DNA of 14,243 nt, taken from the NCBI GenBank assembly GCA_904501915.1, contig CAJGCV010000055.1, forward strand, positions 1-14,243, read 5' to 3'. Position 1 is the stretch's first letter. The number at the start of each line of letters is the position of its first letter. The notes under the pieces are model-generated. The model searched no databases. It saw only the letters and a list, made by a program, of their open reading frames with translations, and was not told the origin of the DNA. The DNA comes from an uncultured Akkermansia sp. GTDB taxonomy: Bacteria > Verrucomicrobiota > Verrucomicrobiia > Verrucomicrobiales > Akkermansiaceae. Shown here one piece after another: positions 1 through 6,678 of this stretch. Position numbers and translations under genes: made by a program.

Positions 1-48
1 CCACTCCGTTGCAAGCGTAAATTGCGGCACAAGGAGGAATAGTTTTAT

Positions 49-66
49 GGGGCGTTTACGCTCCCC
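49..66 (-). terminator. Possible weak hairpin at end of SNF2 gene
   Basis: An inverted repeat, GGGG(A)GCG facing CGCCCC on the minus strand, spans the stop codon of the helicase gene. It is followed on that strand by ATAAAACTATT, which is A/T-rich but not a clean run of T. It could be a weak intrinsic terminator or simply a stabilising 3' hairpin. Bases 1-48 show no other gene or signal that can be supported. Confidence 0.3.
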
Positions 67-2707
67 GGACCAGTTGCAGCATTTCCTCCGGCGAGAGGTG
101 GAGGAGGAGTTTTTCCAGCCCGCCGGCGAGGAGCTGGTCTGCCATGTCGCGCTTGCGGGTGAGCATGGTGTGGATGTTTTCCTCGATGGTGCCGCGGCAG
201 ATGAGCGGGTGGATGATGACCGGGTTCTGCTGGCCGATGCGGTAGGCGCGGTCGCTGGCCTGGTTTTCCACGGCGGGGTTCCACCAGCGGTCGAAGTGGA
301 TGACGTGCCTTGCCCGGGTAAGGGTGAGCCCGGTGCCGGCGGCCTTGAGCGAGAGCAGGAAGAAGGGCGGCCCGCCGGGGTGCTGGAATTGCTGCACCAG
401 GCGCTGGCGCTCGGCTATGGGGATGCCGCCGTGCAGTACCAGCCCGGGCGAGCCGAAAATGCCCGCCAGGAAGTCGTGCAGCGGCTCCATCATGCTGCGG
501 TACTGGGTGAAGATGAGCGCAGCATCGCCCGCAGCGGCAATCTGGCGCGCCAGATGCCCCAGTCGGGTCATTTTGCCACTCTGGGCGGGGTCGTAGTAGC
601 TTTCGCCCAGGTATTGGGTCGGGTGGTTGCAGATTTGCTTCAGGTGGCTGAGGATGGGGAGCAACAGGGCGAGGCGCGTCTGCGGGTCGGGCTCGTGGAT
701 GATGCTTTGCAGCTTTTCCACTTCGCGGGCATAGAGGCGTGTCTGCTCCGGGGTGAGCAGGCAATAGGCGGGCTGCTCGGTCTTGGAGGGCAGCTCGGGC
801 AGCAGCGCCGGGTCGGTTTTCAGGCGGCGCAGCATGAACGGGCGCACCAGCCGCCGCAGCGGGGTGTAATCGGTGCCCATTTTCTGCACCATGGCGTTGA
901 ATTCCTTTTCGTTACCCAGCAGCCCGGGGGTGAGGAAGTGGAACAGGCTGCGCAACTCGCCCAGCGAGTTTTCCACCGGGGTGCCGGTGAGCGCCACACG
1001 GCGGGGCGAGCTGAGCTGCAGCAGGGCGCGTGTGCGCTGCGAGTCGGCATTCTTGATGGCTTGCGCTTCATCCAGCACCAGGGCGGGCAGTTCTTCCGCC
1101 GCCAGCAGCTCGGCCAGGCGCGTGGCCATGCCGTAGGTGGTGAGCGCTACATGCGCCCGGCGCAGCAGCCAGGCAGGGTTCTGCTGCAGGTAATCGGTGT
1201 CTTGCCGGTTCAGCATGTCAGGGTGCAGTACCAGGGTGTCGAGCTGCGGGGCAAAGCGGCGCAGTTCATCCTGCCAGTTGGTGAGCAGCGATGCCGGCGC
1301 CACGATGAGCGCGGCTCGTTCATTCATCGCCCCGGTGGCGTGCAGATGCGCCAGCCACGCGATAACCTGGATGGTTTTGCCCAGCCCCATGTCATCTGCC
1401 AGGCACGCGCCGAAGCCCGCCTCCGTCACACCCAGCAGGAATTGCACGCCCTCCCGCTGGTAGGGGCGCAGCCTGTCTGCCAGCGGCGCGGGTATATGCG
1501 CCTGCTGTGGGCTGAGGGTGAGCTGCTGCAGCGCCTCTTGCAAATCCGGGGCTGCCACGGCGCGCATACCGTCCTCCTGCGGGGGGATGTGAGGCAGGGA
1601 GTTGCTGTGTTTGCCGAGCAGCCAGCGCAGCCCCGCCAGCAGGGGAATGCCGCCGGCAGCCATGCGGGTGGCCTGCCGCCAGCTGTTGAGCAGTTTTTCG
1701 AGCTTCTCGCGGTCAAGCCTCACCCATTCGCCGCGGAAGCGGATGAGCCCGTCCTCCCCGGCCAGCAGTTCTTCCAGCTCGGCTTCCGTCAGTTCGTAGT
1801 TCCCCAGCACCACGCGCGGGCTGAAGCGCAGCAGGGTGGAAATGTTGAGCGCGGGGGCGCGGTCGGGTTTCTGGGTGTCACCGGCGGGTTGCAGCTGTAC
1901 CTCCAGCTCCACGCGGGGCGGGCGGCTCTGCCACAGGTTCACCATGCGGGTTTCGATGCCCGCCTGCTCCAGCAGGGGCAGGCTTTCCAGAAAATCGTAT
2001 GCCTGGCGCGGTCCCCAGGCGCAGGGTTTGTAGATGCTGCCGCTGTTAATCAGCTCGTGGAGGAAGGGATTGCCCGCGGCTGCCGCTTGCAGCGGGCGCA
2101 GCAGGGCAGTAAGCGTGCTCGCATCATTTGCGTACAGCTGGCGCGCTATGGCCAGCGGGGCATGGCGGGGCTTGCCGTCCTGCCCGGCGCGGTGAATAAA
2201 GGTTGCCAGAAAGGCAAAGGGATGCGTTTCCGCACCTTCGCCTCCATTTTCAGCCAGGTGAAAGCACAATTTACCCAGCTGCTGCCAGCCCTCGCCCAGG
2301 GATTCGAGCCATTTTTCCGGGGTGGTGAGCTCGCGCTCCGCCTGCCAGGCAAGTGCTGCCCCCAGCGTGCCGAACCACTCTGCCAGCATGCCAGCTGTTA
2401 CTGAGCCGCCATACACCGGCGGCATTCCCTCCAGCCAGGCGGCTGCTTGTGGCGCAGAAATCTGCGGTGCGGTGTCATCCCCCGTGCGCAGCCGCCGCAG
2501 GTGCTGCATCAGTACCTCCTGCGCTCGCTCCCTCAGCCACGCCGGGAATGCCCCCGCCCCCAGCGGCAACCCGTGGCGCAGCAAATCGAGCATGCCCGCT
2601 CCCGCGCTGCGTGCAAACGCCCGCTCCAGCCGGGGAAAAGCCCCTGCCGGCACCACGCCCAGCCGTCCACCGGCCAGGCTCAGCGAAAATGTGGGTTGAT
2701 CATTCAA
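56..2707 (-). CDS. SNF2-family DEAD/DEAH-box ATPase (helicase)
   Basis: The 883 aa protein is a cytoplasmic ATP-driven DNA translocase of the bacterial SNF2 (RapA/HepA-like) type. An N-terminal region of about 250 residues is unassigned. Residues ~250-342 resemble the bacterial SNF2-associated domain (DUF3670 type). The N-terminal ATPase lobe (~412-625) has the Walker A motif DDMGLGKT near residue 438, the motif II box DEAQ near 545 (Gln in place of His, common in bacterial members) and the motif III-like LTGTPVEN. The C-terminal lobe (~709-830) ends with GTGLTLT near 790 and DRAYRIGQ near 820, the usual motifs V and VI. All key ATPase residues are present. No ATG or GTG fits the N-terminus. 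The best start is TTG at 2707, which overlaps the abiEii stop codon, so translation may be coupled to abiEii. No Shine-Dalgarno is visible. Residues 4-25 are encoded by a 64 bp sequence repeated twice elsewhere in the window. The specific role, general transcription or repair versus defence, cannot be told from sequence. Confidence 0.93.
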   Translation of the reverse strand: MNDQPTFSLSLAGGRLGVVPAGAFPRLERAFARSAGAGMLDLLRHGLPLGAGAFPAWLRERAQEVLMQHLRRLRTGDDTAPQISAPQAAAWLEGMPPVYGGSVTAGMLAEWFGTLGAALAWQAERELTTPEKWLESLGEGWQQLGKLCFHLAENGGEGAETHPFAFLATFIHRAGQDGKPRHAPLAIARQLYANDASTLTALLRPLQAAAAGNPFLHELINSGSIYKPCAWGPRQAYDFLESLPLLEQAGIETRMVNLWQSRPPRVELEVQLQPAGDTQKPDRAPALNISTLLRFSPRVVLGNYELTEAELEELLAGEDGLIRFRGEWVRLDREKLEKLLNSWRQATRMAAGGIPLLAGLRWLLGKHSNSLPHIPPQEDGMRAVAAPDLQEALQQLTLSPQQAHIPAPLADRLRPYQREGVQFLLGVTEAGFGACLADDMGLGKTIQVIAWLAHLHATGAMNERAALIVAPASLLTNWQDELRRFAPQLDTLVLHPDMLNRQDTDYLQQNPAWLLRRAHVALTTYGMATRLAELLAAEELPALVLDEAQAIKNADSQRTRALLQLSSPRRVALTGTPVENSLGELRSLFHFLTPGLLGNEKEFNAMVQKMGTDYTPLRRLVRPFMLRRLKTDPALLPELPSKTEQPAYCLLTPEQTRLYAREVEKLQSIIHEPDPQTRLALLLPILSHLKQICNHPTQYLGESYYDPAQSGKMTRLGHLARQIAAAGDAALIFTQYRSMMEPLHDFLAGIFGSPGLVLHGGIPIAERQRLVQQFQHPGGPPFFLLSLKAAGTGLTLTRARHVIHFDRWWNPAVENQASDRAYRIGQQNPVIIHPLICRGTIEENIHTMLTRKRDMADQLLAGGLEKLLLHLSPEEMLQLVRGA
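2635..2698 (-). repeat. Repeat copy 1 (core only), inside SNF2 codons 4-25
   Basis: This 64 bp segment matches 13986-14049 with one mismatch. It matches 4281-4345 with one mismatch and one inserted C. Here it is coding, giving QPTFSLSLAGG and onwards. The single difference from copy 3 is synonymous (Gly GGT versus GGA). Homology stops abruptly at both ends: after the helicase codons on the left, and at the abiEii stop region on the right. Copies 2 and 3 continue together beyond this core on both sides, and copy 1 does not. Confidence 0.95.
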
Positions 2708-3572
2708 TGATATTTCTTGATGGCAGGAGTTTTTCGAAGCGTTGGCATATGTAGTCGTGAACTTCGGAAAAGGTTAGGGGTGTGTTGAATTGTATTTTTT
2801 TTAGAAATTGGCTCCACATAAGAGCTCTTTTCTCTGATTGAGAAAAGGTTGATGAAAACAGGGCGGGAGGATTGGAGTAAGCTGTTTTTCTGTTCTTAAA
2901 AGTCTGGTGTATGGCTTCCTGTAAAAGAGAATCGTGGATTGCGTGTGCCTGTAAAATCATGTATACATCGAAAAAATCTTTCATCCGGCTGTTGTCCTCC
3001 CCCAGCGAGATCATGGCTTCAAATTTCTCTGCCAGTACTGTTTCAAGCGGGTAGGCGAGTATTTGTGCCTGTGGGAGTCCATTGACGGCTAACGGATAGT
3101 CGAGATGTTGAACGCCGGGGGTAATGACATCGCCAAACCCGATATCCATGGAGATTAATTGCTTGATTGTATCAAGATGTGCTTGAAGCTGAATCCGCAA
3201 TCCCTGGTATCCTCGGTGTATGGTGATTTCATTTGCGGTCATGCTGTCCGGGTCAAATATGACGGCGTCTTCTGGGCAGGGAATGGAGATGATTTCCCGG
3301 AATGCTTGTAAAATCGATTCCCTGCCGTTGTGTATGCTTATCCCCAGAAAATCCAAATCGAGAGTAGGCCTGGATTTTAAATCTTTCACAGCATAGAGAA
3401 GAGCTCCTCCTTTCAAGATGAAATGATGGCGCTGGTCTGACTGTGATAATCGATATAGCAGGCGCTCCTGTATGTAGCGTATGAGCAGCACCTGGTAGTT
3501 TACGCCATGGGTCATGGCGTTGGTAAGCAGTTTTGTTCTGATGGATTTGCCTATGTTGCTGCCTTTTTTCAT
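2700..3572 (-). CDS. abiEii: AbiEii-type nucleotidyltransferase toxin
   Basis: The 290 aa protein belongs to the AbiEii/AbiGii nucleotidyltransferase toxin family, the toxin half of type IV toxin-antitoxin and abortive-infection modules. The minimal nucleotidyltransferase signature is clear: KGGALL at residues 54-59, then an Arg and TLDLDF at 70-75, giving the D72-x-D74 metal-binding pair. Later family landmarks are AEKFEA (181-186) and KDFFDVY (198-204). The open frame extends to 3818, but the extra N-terminal part lies entirely inside abiEi. The ATG at 3572, one base after the abiEi stop, is the natural start and gives the usual family length. The stop codon overlaps the TTG start of the SNF2 gene. 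GC content is clearly lower than in the SNF2 gene, consistent with horizontal acquisition. Toxicity and target are inferred from the family only. Confidence 0.92.
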   Translation of the reverse strand: MKKGSNIGKSIRTKLLTNAMTHGVNYQVLLIRYIQERLLYRLSQSDQRHHFILKGGALLYAVKDLKSRPTLDLDFLGISIHNGRESILQAFREIISIPCPEDAVIFDPDSMTANEITIHRGYQGLRIQLQAHLDTIKQLISMDIGFGDVITPGVQHLDYPLAVNGLPQAQILAYPLETVLAEKFEAMISLGEDNSRMKDFFDVYMILQAHAIHDSLLQEAIHQTFKNRKTAYSNPPALFSSTFSQSEKRALMWSQFLKKIQFNTPLTFSEVHDYICQRFEKLLPSRNIIE

Positions 3573-3573
3573 C

Positions 3574-4158
3574 TTACAGGGAAATTTGCAGGTAGGTGGA
3601 AAGAATGGTGTCGATCCGGAGTCGGGTGGCATATTGATGCAACTTGTCCAGATTTCGTCCAGGCATCCTGAGATAATTGAGTAGTATTTCGGCGCAGGTT
3701 TCCATCCCGATCTTGTTCCGGTATCGCAGGGCATCGCATACGCTGCGCTCCAGGTCATATATGGGGAGAAGATGGCCGCAGATGCATTCCTGCGTGACAC
3801 CAAGTTGAAGAAAGGCATCGCTGATGCGGTAGAGCGTGATTTCCGGGTAGGTCGGGAGTGTTAGTTTCCTTCCCCGTTTGACGGCTACGCAGATGCTGGT
3901 GGGAATCTGCATGCTGAGTCCGTGATGGCTCCATGCGCTGAACAGACAGAGTATTCCGCCGGGGACGATTCGGGTGATGTCGGGTACCGGTTCGCTGAGG
4001 GCATCCGGTTTGACATAGACACCAGCTTTCAGCCGTACCATTTCCCCATTGGCTACCTGCTGCAGCAACTGCATATATTTACGCTGACTCTGGAGTTCTC
4101 TCCGGGTCACATAGTTTTGCTCAATCTGGTCTGAACTCTGGTTGATACCGACTTTCAT
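3574..4158 (-). CDS. abiEi: AbiEi-type antitoxin and transcriptional repressor
   Basis: The 194 aa protein fits the AbiEi antitoxin family. A short winged-helix-like N-terminal domain spans about residues 12-50 and contains NGEMVRLKAGVY, the usual wing sequence. The C-terminal antitoxin domain includes YDLERSVCDALRYRNKIG (134-151), matching the family pattern of an acidic-ErxxxD segment. It lies directly upstream of abiEii with one base between stop and start, the standard order. Characterised AbiEi proteins repress their own promoter by binding inverted repeats. A strong inverted repeat stands 13-36 bases upstream of this gene (4171-4194). No clear Shine-Dalgarno precedes the ATG. Confidence 0.88.
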   Translation of the reverse strand: MKVGINQSSDQIEQNYVTRRELQSQRKYMQLLQQVANGEMVRLKAGVYVKPDALSEPVPDITRIVPGGILCLFSAWSHHGLSMQIPTSICVAVKRGRKLTLPTYPEITLYRISDAFLQLGVTQECICGHLLPIYDLERSVCDALRYRNKIGMETCAEILLNYLRMPGRNLDKLHQYATRLRIDTILSTYLQISL

Positions 4159-4170
4159 TTGTATAAAACG

Positions 4171-4194
4171 ACATCAGATTCTGATAAGTGATGT
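4171..4194 (-). promoter_or_regulatory. Candidate AbiEi operator (nested inverted repeats)
   Basis: A perfect palindrome, ATCAGA-T-TCTGAT at 4173-4185, overlaps a second inverted pair, ACATCA (4171-4176) and TGATGT (4189-4194). It lies between the candidate abiE promoter and the abiEi start codon. Known AbiEi antitoxins bind inverted repeats in their own promoter regions, so this is the best operator candidate. Binding is inferred. Confidence 0.5.
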
Positions 4195-4212
4195 TGATTT
4201 GTTTGTGTGGAT

Positions 4213-4241
4213 AATTTAATATCTTTCAGTAGAGAAGTCAA
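4213..4241 (-). promoter_or_regulatory. Candidate abiE promoter, sigma70 type
   Basis: On the minus strand TTGACT (4241-4236) and TAAATT (4218-4213) are separated by 17 bp, with matches of 5/6 and 4/6 to the consensus hexamers. Transcription would start near 4205 and run through the inverted repeat into abiEi. The site begins just outside the left end of repeat copy 2, so the abiE module seems to carry its own control signals. Confidence 0.45.
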
Positions 4242-4244
4242 CAA

Positions 4245-4390
4245 AAAATCTGCAGTATCTCTGTGTGATCCGCGGCGGATGAAATGCCCCCTGCCGGCAC
4301 CACGCCCAGCCGTCCACCGGCCAGGCTCAGCGAAAATGTGGGTTGTTCTGCGATGCTTTCAGTCTAACTTACCCTCCCCTTTGTTGTCAA
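4245..4390. repeat. Repeat copy 2 (extended, 146 bp)
   Basis: This segment aligns end to end with 13950-14094. The left 36 bases differ at 2 positions. The SNF2-derived core (4281-4345) has one extra C and two substitutions relative to copy 3. The next 21 bases differ at 4 positions. Then come an 18 bp stretch that has mostly diverged and an identical TGTCAA. The extra C shifts the SNF2 reading frame, so this copy is not coding for the helicase N-terminus. It lies in the same orientation as the other copies. Confidence 0.92.
4361..4390 (-). promoter_or_regulatory. Conserved repeat promoter TTGACA-N18-TAGACT, copy 2
   Basis: On the minus strand TTGACA (4390-4385) is followed after 18 bp by TAGACT (4366-4361). 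Both hexamers are identical in copy 3, while the 18 bp between them match at only 7 positions. Conserved hexamers with a free spacer are what selection on a sigma70-type promoter would leave. A transcript would start near 4355 and run leftward through the repeat core towards abiE. Confidence 0.6.
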
Positions 4391-4396
4391 TAGGGT

Positions 4397-4414
4397 AAAA
4401 AAAGCTGTTTTTTT
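4397..4414. promoter_or_regulatory. A7-GCTG-T7 tract between divergent promoters
   Basis: Seven A, GCTG and seven T form a near-palindromic A/T tract just upstream of the -35 of the leftward repeat promoter. It also lies upstream of the rightward operon promoter. It could act as an UP-like element or DNA bend for either direction. There is no direct evidence for a bound factor. Confidence 0.3.
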
Positions 4415-4434
4415 GATGAAATTATCGCTAAACT

Positions 4435-4462
4435 CAATAAAGGACAGACGGAAAAGCGTCCA
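4435..4462 (+). promoter_or_regulatory. Candidate ECF-sigma promoter of the secreted-protein operon
   Basis: CAATAAA (4435-4441) and GCGTCCA (4456-4462) are separated by 14 bp. The same two heptamers at the same separation occur upstream of the sigma-factor operon (13927-13900, minus strand). The second half contains CGTC, typical of ECF -10 elements. The first half does not resemble the common GGAAC -35. The -10 half ends only 9 bases before the ATG at 4472, so the transcript would be nearly leaderless, which fits the absence of a Shine-Dalgarno there. Confidence 0.5.
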
Positions 4463-4471
4463 GATACTGGT

Positions 4472-5641
4472 ATGAATAAAATTTTTGCAATGTGGGTAGC
4501 GGTGGTACCTGCGATATGTGCCGCCGGGCAGCCCGGGCAGGAAATCCCGCCCATGAATCAGGAGCAACTGGGAGGTGTTGAGGCTTTTCGTGCCGGCATT
4601 GTGCCGTTGGCTGAGAAGTTGCGTGCTGCAACACATGCTCTTTCTGCAGCGAATTCTCAGTCTGCGGCCGATGCTGCAGCGGTGCAGGTGCGGCAGGTGA
4701 GCGAAGCTGAAAAACGGGTGAAAGAAGCAGCCCGGGCAATGATGGACACTGGCGTGACCCTGGAGCAATTGTATGAGGAGGGACAGCTGGTGCAGATGCT
4801 CGGCTTACTTCCTGTAGCTGAATATAATGAGACTGTCCATAAACAATTGAAGGAAGGCTGCCAGGGAAGTACTCAGCTTTTCCTGGCTATCTGCGAACGC
4901 GAGGATGAAAAAGTCGTGGGTGCTTTGCAACCGGCAGAGGTGCAGGATTTGAAACAGGTGGAGAAGCTGTTTACTCTTTTGCGGGAAATTGCACCTGTAT
5001 CGCATTGGCGGGCGCTGGAGGCGGATTTCGTGAAGCTTTATGATGAGGTGCTGCCCGTGGTGGCGCGTTTGCAGCAGAATCCGGTGACCGCTATGCATCT
5101 GCGCCAGCTCATCGAGCAAAATGAACAGGCGCTGCATGAGTTGTGCAACAATCGTTTTCATGGTAATGGAAATCTGGAAGAGCGTTTTTTGTTACGGAAG
5201 GATGATTTTCTGGGAACCTATTATTCCAGATCAGCGTTGGCTGAATATTTTTACATGCGAGCCGGTGAATGGGATGAGAAAAGGCTTGAACTGAAGGGTA
5301 ATAAATTGTGGAATGATGCCGCTGCGCGGCTGGAAGATTTCCGCAGAAAACATGACCTGGGAAAAGGCGATGGCCGCACGCTTGAAACGGCTTTTGAGAT
5401 TCCCTCGACTGTGGAGGAAAAGGACTATGCGGCATTTGTGAACCGGTTTACACGTGAGGTGTTCGGAGAGTTGCACCTGCCGGCGGAGTTCCGCTTCAGC
5501 AGTTTGTCGAGCACTGGCCGCCAGGTCATTTATGGTCTGGTATATGCAGGGCGTTCCGGGAATGGGAACAGCAGTTATGACCCGGTGCTGGTGATGCCTT
5601 GTTATTTTAATCTGCCCGAAAAGAAGGAGGATACGAAATGA
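4472..5641 (+). CDS. Secreted helical protein of unknown function, first gene of operon
   Basis: The 389 aa protein matches no family I recognise. An N-terminal signal peptide runs to about residue 18 (hydrophobic stretch ending ICAAG), so the product is probably periplasmic or outer-membrane associated. Residues ~40-100 are Ala/Glu/Gln-rich and likely form a coiled coil or long helices. Helical character continues to about residue 330, and the last ~60 residues are richer in beta-type residues. There is no membrane segment after the signal and no recognisable catalytic motif. No Shine-Dalgarno precedes the ATG, and the candidate ECF promoter ends 9 bases upstream. The stop codon overlaps the start of the next gene as ATGA, and the last codons carry that gene's strong AAGGAGG. 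Confidence 0.85.
   Translation: MNKIFAMWVAVVPAICAAGQPGQEIPPMNQEQLGGVEAFRAGIVPLAEKLRAATHALSAANSQSAADAAAVQVRQVSEAEKRVKEAARAMMDTGVTLEQLYEEGQLVQMLGLLPVAEYNETVHKQLKEGCQGSTQLFLAICEREDEKVVGALQPAEVQDLKQVEKLFTLLREIAPVSHWRALEADFVKLYDEVLPVVARLQQNPVTAMHLRQLIEQNEQALHELCNNRFHGNGNLEERFLLRKDDFLGTYYSRSALAEYFYMRAGEWDEKRLELKGNKLWNDAAARLEDFRRKHDLGKGDGRTLETAFEIPSTVEEKDYAAFVNRFTREVFGELHLPAEFRFSSLSSTGRQVIYGLVYAGRSGNGNSSYDPVLVMPCYFNLPEKKEDTK
5624..5630 (+). promoter_or_regulatory. Strong Shine-Dalgarno for the second operon gene
   Basis: AAGGAGG lies 7 bases before the ATG at 5638, within the last codons of the preceding gene. It is the only canonical ribosome binding site in the five-gene operon. The other genes start by overlap, or with no visible site. 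Confidence 0.75.
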
Positions 5642-6663
5642 AGCACTTGTTGATGCTGATAGGATGCGTGGGGGCGGCTCTGGCGGCAGAGTTCCGTTGC
5701 GTGGAGGGTACGGTTACACCTCCGCAGTTTCTGACGCCCTCGGAAGAACGCACCTGGACTCCTGCTGGTGAGCGGCCGTTCCGGGCAAAGCTGCAGGGGA
5801 TTCAAGGTGAGTGGGGAAATGAGGCTGCGGTGATTCTCTGCACGCCGACCGGCCGGCGTCTGGAGTATGCTGCCTACACTTTGTCAGATGCGGATCTGGA
5901 TGTGGTGCGTACCTGGTTAAAGGCCAATTCATTTGAGAGCTTTGAGACCTACCGTGAGGGAAAGCAGCTGGTGCGCATTCTTTCTGTTGTTCCCTTGCGC
6001 GACTCGTATTATGTGCGCCTGGTGTTGAGTAATGGAAACTGCTATGCGCTTAAAACGAATCTGAAACCGATGACGGCAACAGAGGCGCGAGTACAGGTGG
6101 ATGACCGCTTTAAGGTGACGAATGCCACTCTGGAAATGCTGCAACGCTATGCGGCCTGTAAAACGGAGGAAGCGCCGGTGTTACCCGTTGTGACGAGCGT
6201 GGATGATGCTTTGCTGTATGCGGCATTGCACCGTGTCGGTATAGTGGTGATGTATCTGAACCGTCGGGGAAGCGCGGTCGATGTGGCGTTCCGGCAGTAT
6301 GTGGAGGCACATCCGGAATGGGTGAACCGTTGGGGAAAGCAGTTCGTTTTCATGCTGATGTATGCGGATGATAACGGCCTGTATTCCCCTAAGTGCCACG
6401 AAGACACCATGCGCTTGTACTATGCCTATAATGTGGTCAGTGAACACACCAAGTATCCGTTTCACTCGGAAGCTGCCACCGCCGGGCTCCGGAACGCGAC
6501 TTTGCATAATACGCAACAGGTTAATTATGCGGTGTTCTATCACCATGTGTTGAATGGCAACCCCTACCAGCGGAGGGCGCAGAAAGGCATGCTCAGCGGC
6601 TCGGTGTTTGCCGACCGTTTGTTTAACGCCCGCCAGGATGAATTTAATTTTTACAGTAAGTAA
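5638..6663 (+). CDS. Secreted SHD1-like plus thioredoxin-like protein
   Basis: The 341 aa protein has a signal peptide ending near residue 17 (ALAA). Residues ~38-94 (RTWTPAG ... YTLSDADLDVVRTWL) resemble an SHD1-like domain, a small beta domain frequent in secreted Verrucomicrobia and Planctomycetes proteins. Residues ~186-245 have the outline of a thioredoxin-like fold: a DDAL helix, a hydrophobic strand (GIVVMYL) and HPEWVNRWGKQFVFML. The position where CxxC is expected after the first strand reads NRRG, so redox activity is unlikely. The same two modules in the same order form the C-terminus of the next gene. Start and stop overlap or abut their neighbours (ATGA overlap upstream, 15 bp gap downstream). 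Both domain assignments come from pattern recognition and are tentative. Confidence 0.82.
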   Translation: MKHLLMLIGCVGAALAAEFRCVEGTVTPPQFLTPSEERTWTPAGERPFRAKLQGIQGEWGNEAAVILCTPTGRRLEYAAYTLSDADLDVVRTWLKANSFESFETYREGKQLVRILSVVPLRDSYYVRLVLSNGNCYALKTNLKPMTATEARVQVDDRFKVTNATLEMLQRYAACKTEEAPVLPVVTSVDDALLYAALHRVGIVVMYLNRRGSAVDVAFRQYVEAHPEWVNRWGKQFVFMLMYADDNGLYSPKCHEDTMRLYYAYNVVSEHTKYPFHSEAATAGLRNATLHNTQQVNYAVFYHHVLNGNPYQRRAQKGMLSGSVFADRLFNARQDEFNFYSK

Positions 6664-6678
6664 CTCCCTTTTACGTAG

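Noticed and set aside
47..2404. A 785-codon open frame antisense to the SNF2 gene, with AAGGAGG nine bases before its ATG
   Set aside because: Its translation is low-complexity and Gln/Gly/Ala/Arg-rich with no domain, typical of the complement of a GC-rich gene. The opposite strand encodes a full set of SNF2 motifs. The ribosome-binding-like site is probably chance.
3573..3818. Extended N-terminus of AbiEii beginning at 3818
   Set aside because: The extra residues lie inside abiEi and do not resemble the family. The ATG at 3572 gives the normal arrangement.
56..4158. A multi-gene defence system such as DISARM built on the SNF2 gene
   Set aside because: No methylase, DUF1998 or phospholipase-D partner is present; only an abiE pair adjoins the helicase.
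4361..4373. Integron attC site suggested by GTTAGAC (GTTRRRY) in copy 2
   Set aside because: The heptamer is broken in copy 3 (GCTAGAC), no matching imperfect palindrome is present, and the bases are explained by the promoter -10.
4207..4398. Small plus-strand open frame across repeat copy 2, and the similar one at 13876-14136
   Set aside because: Both share a short peptide (KSAVSLC) only because they read through the same DNA repeat; the rest differs and no start signals are seen.
4413..4441. sigma70-like promoter TTGATG-N17-AATAAA for the secreted operon
   Set aside because: Matches are 4/6 and 4/6 only, and AATAAA is better explained as part of the element shared with the sigma operon. 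It is not excluded as a second promoter.
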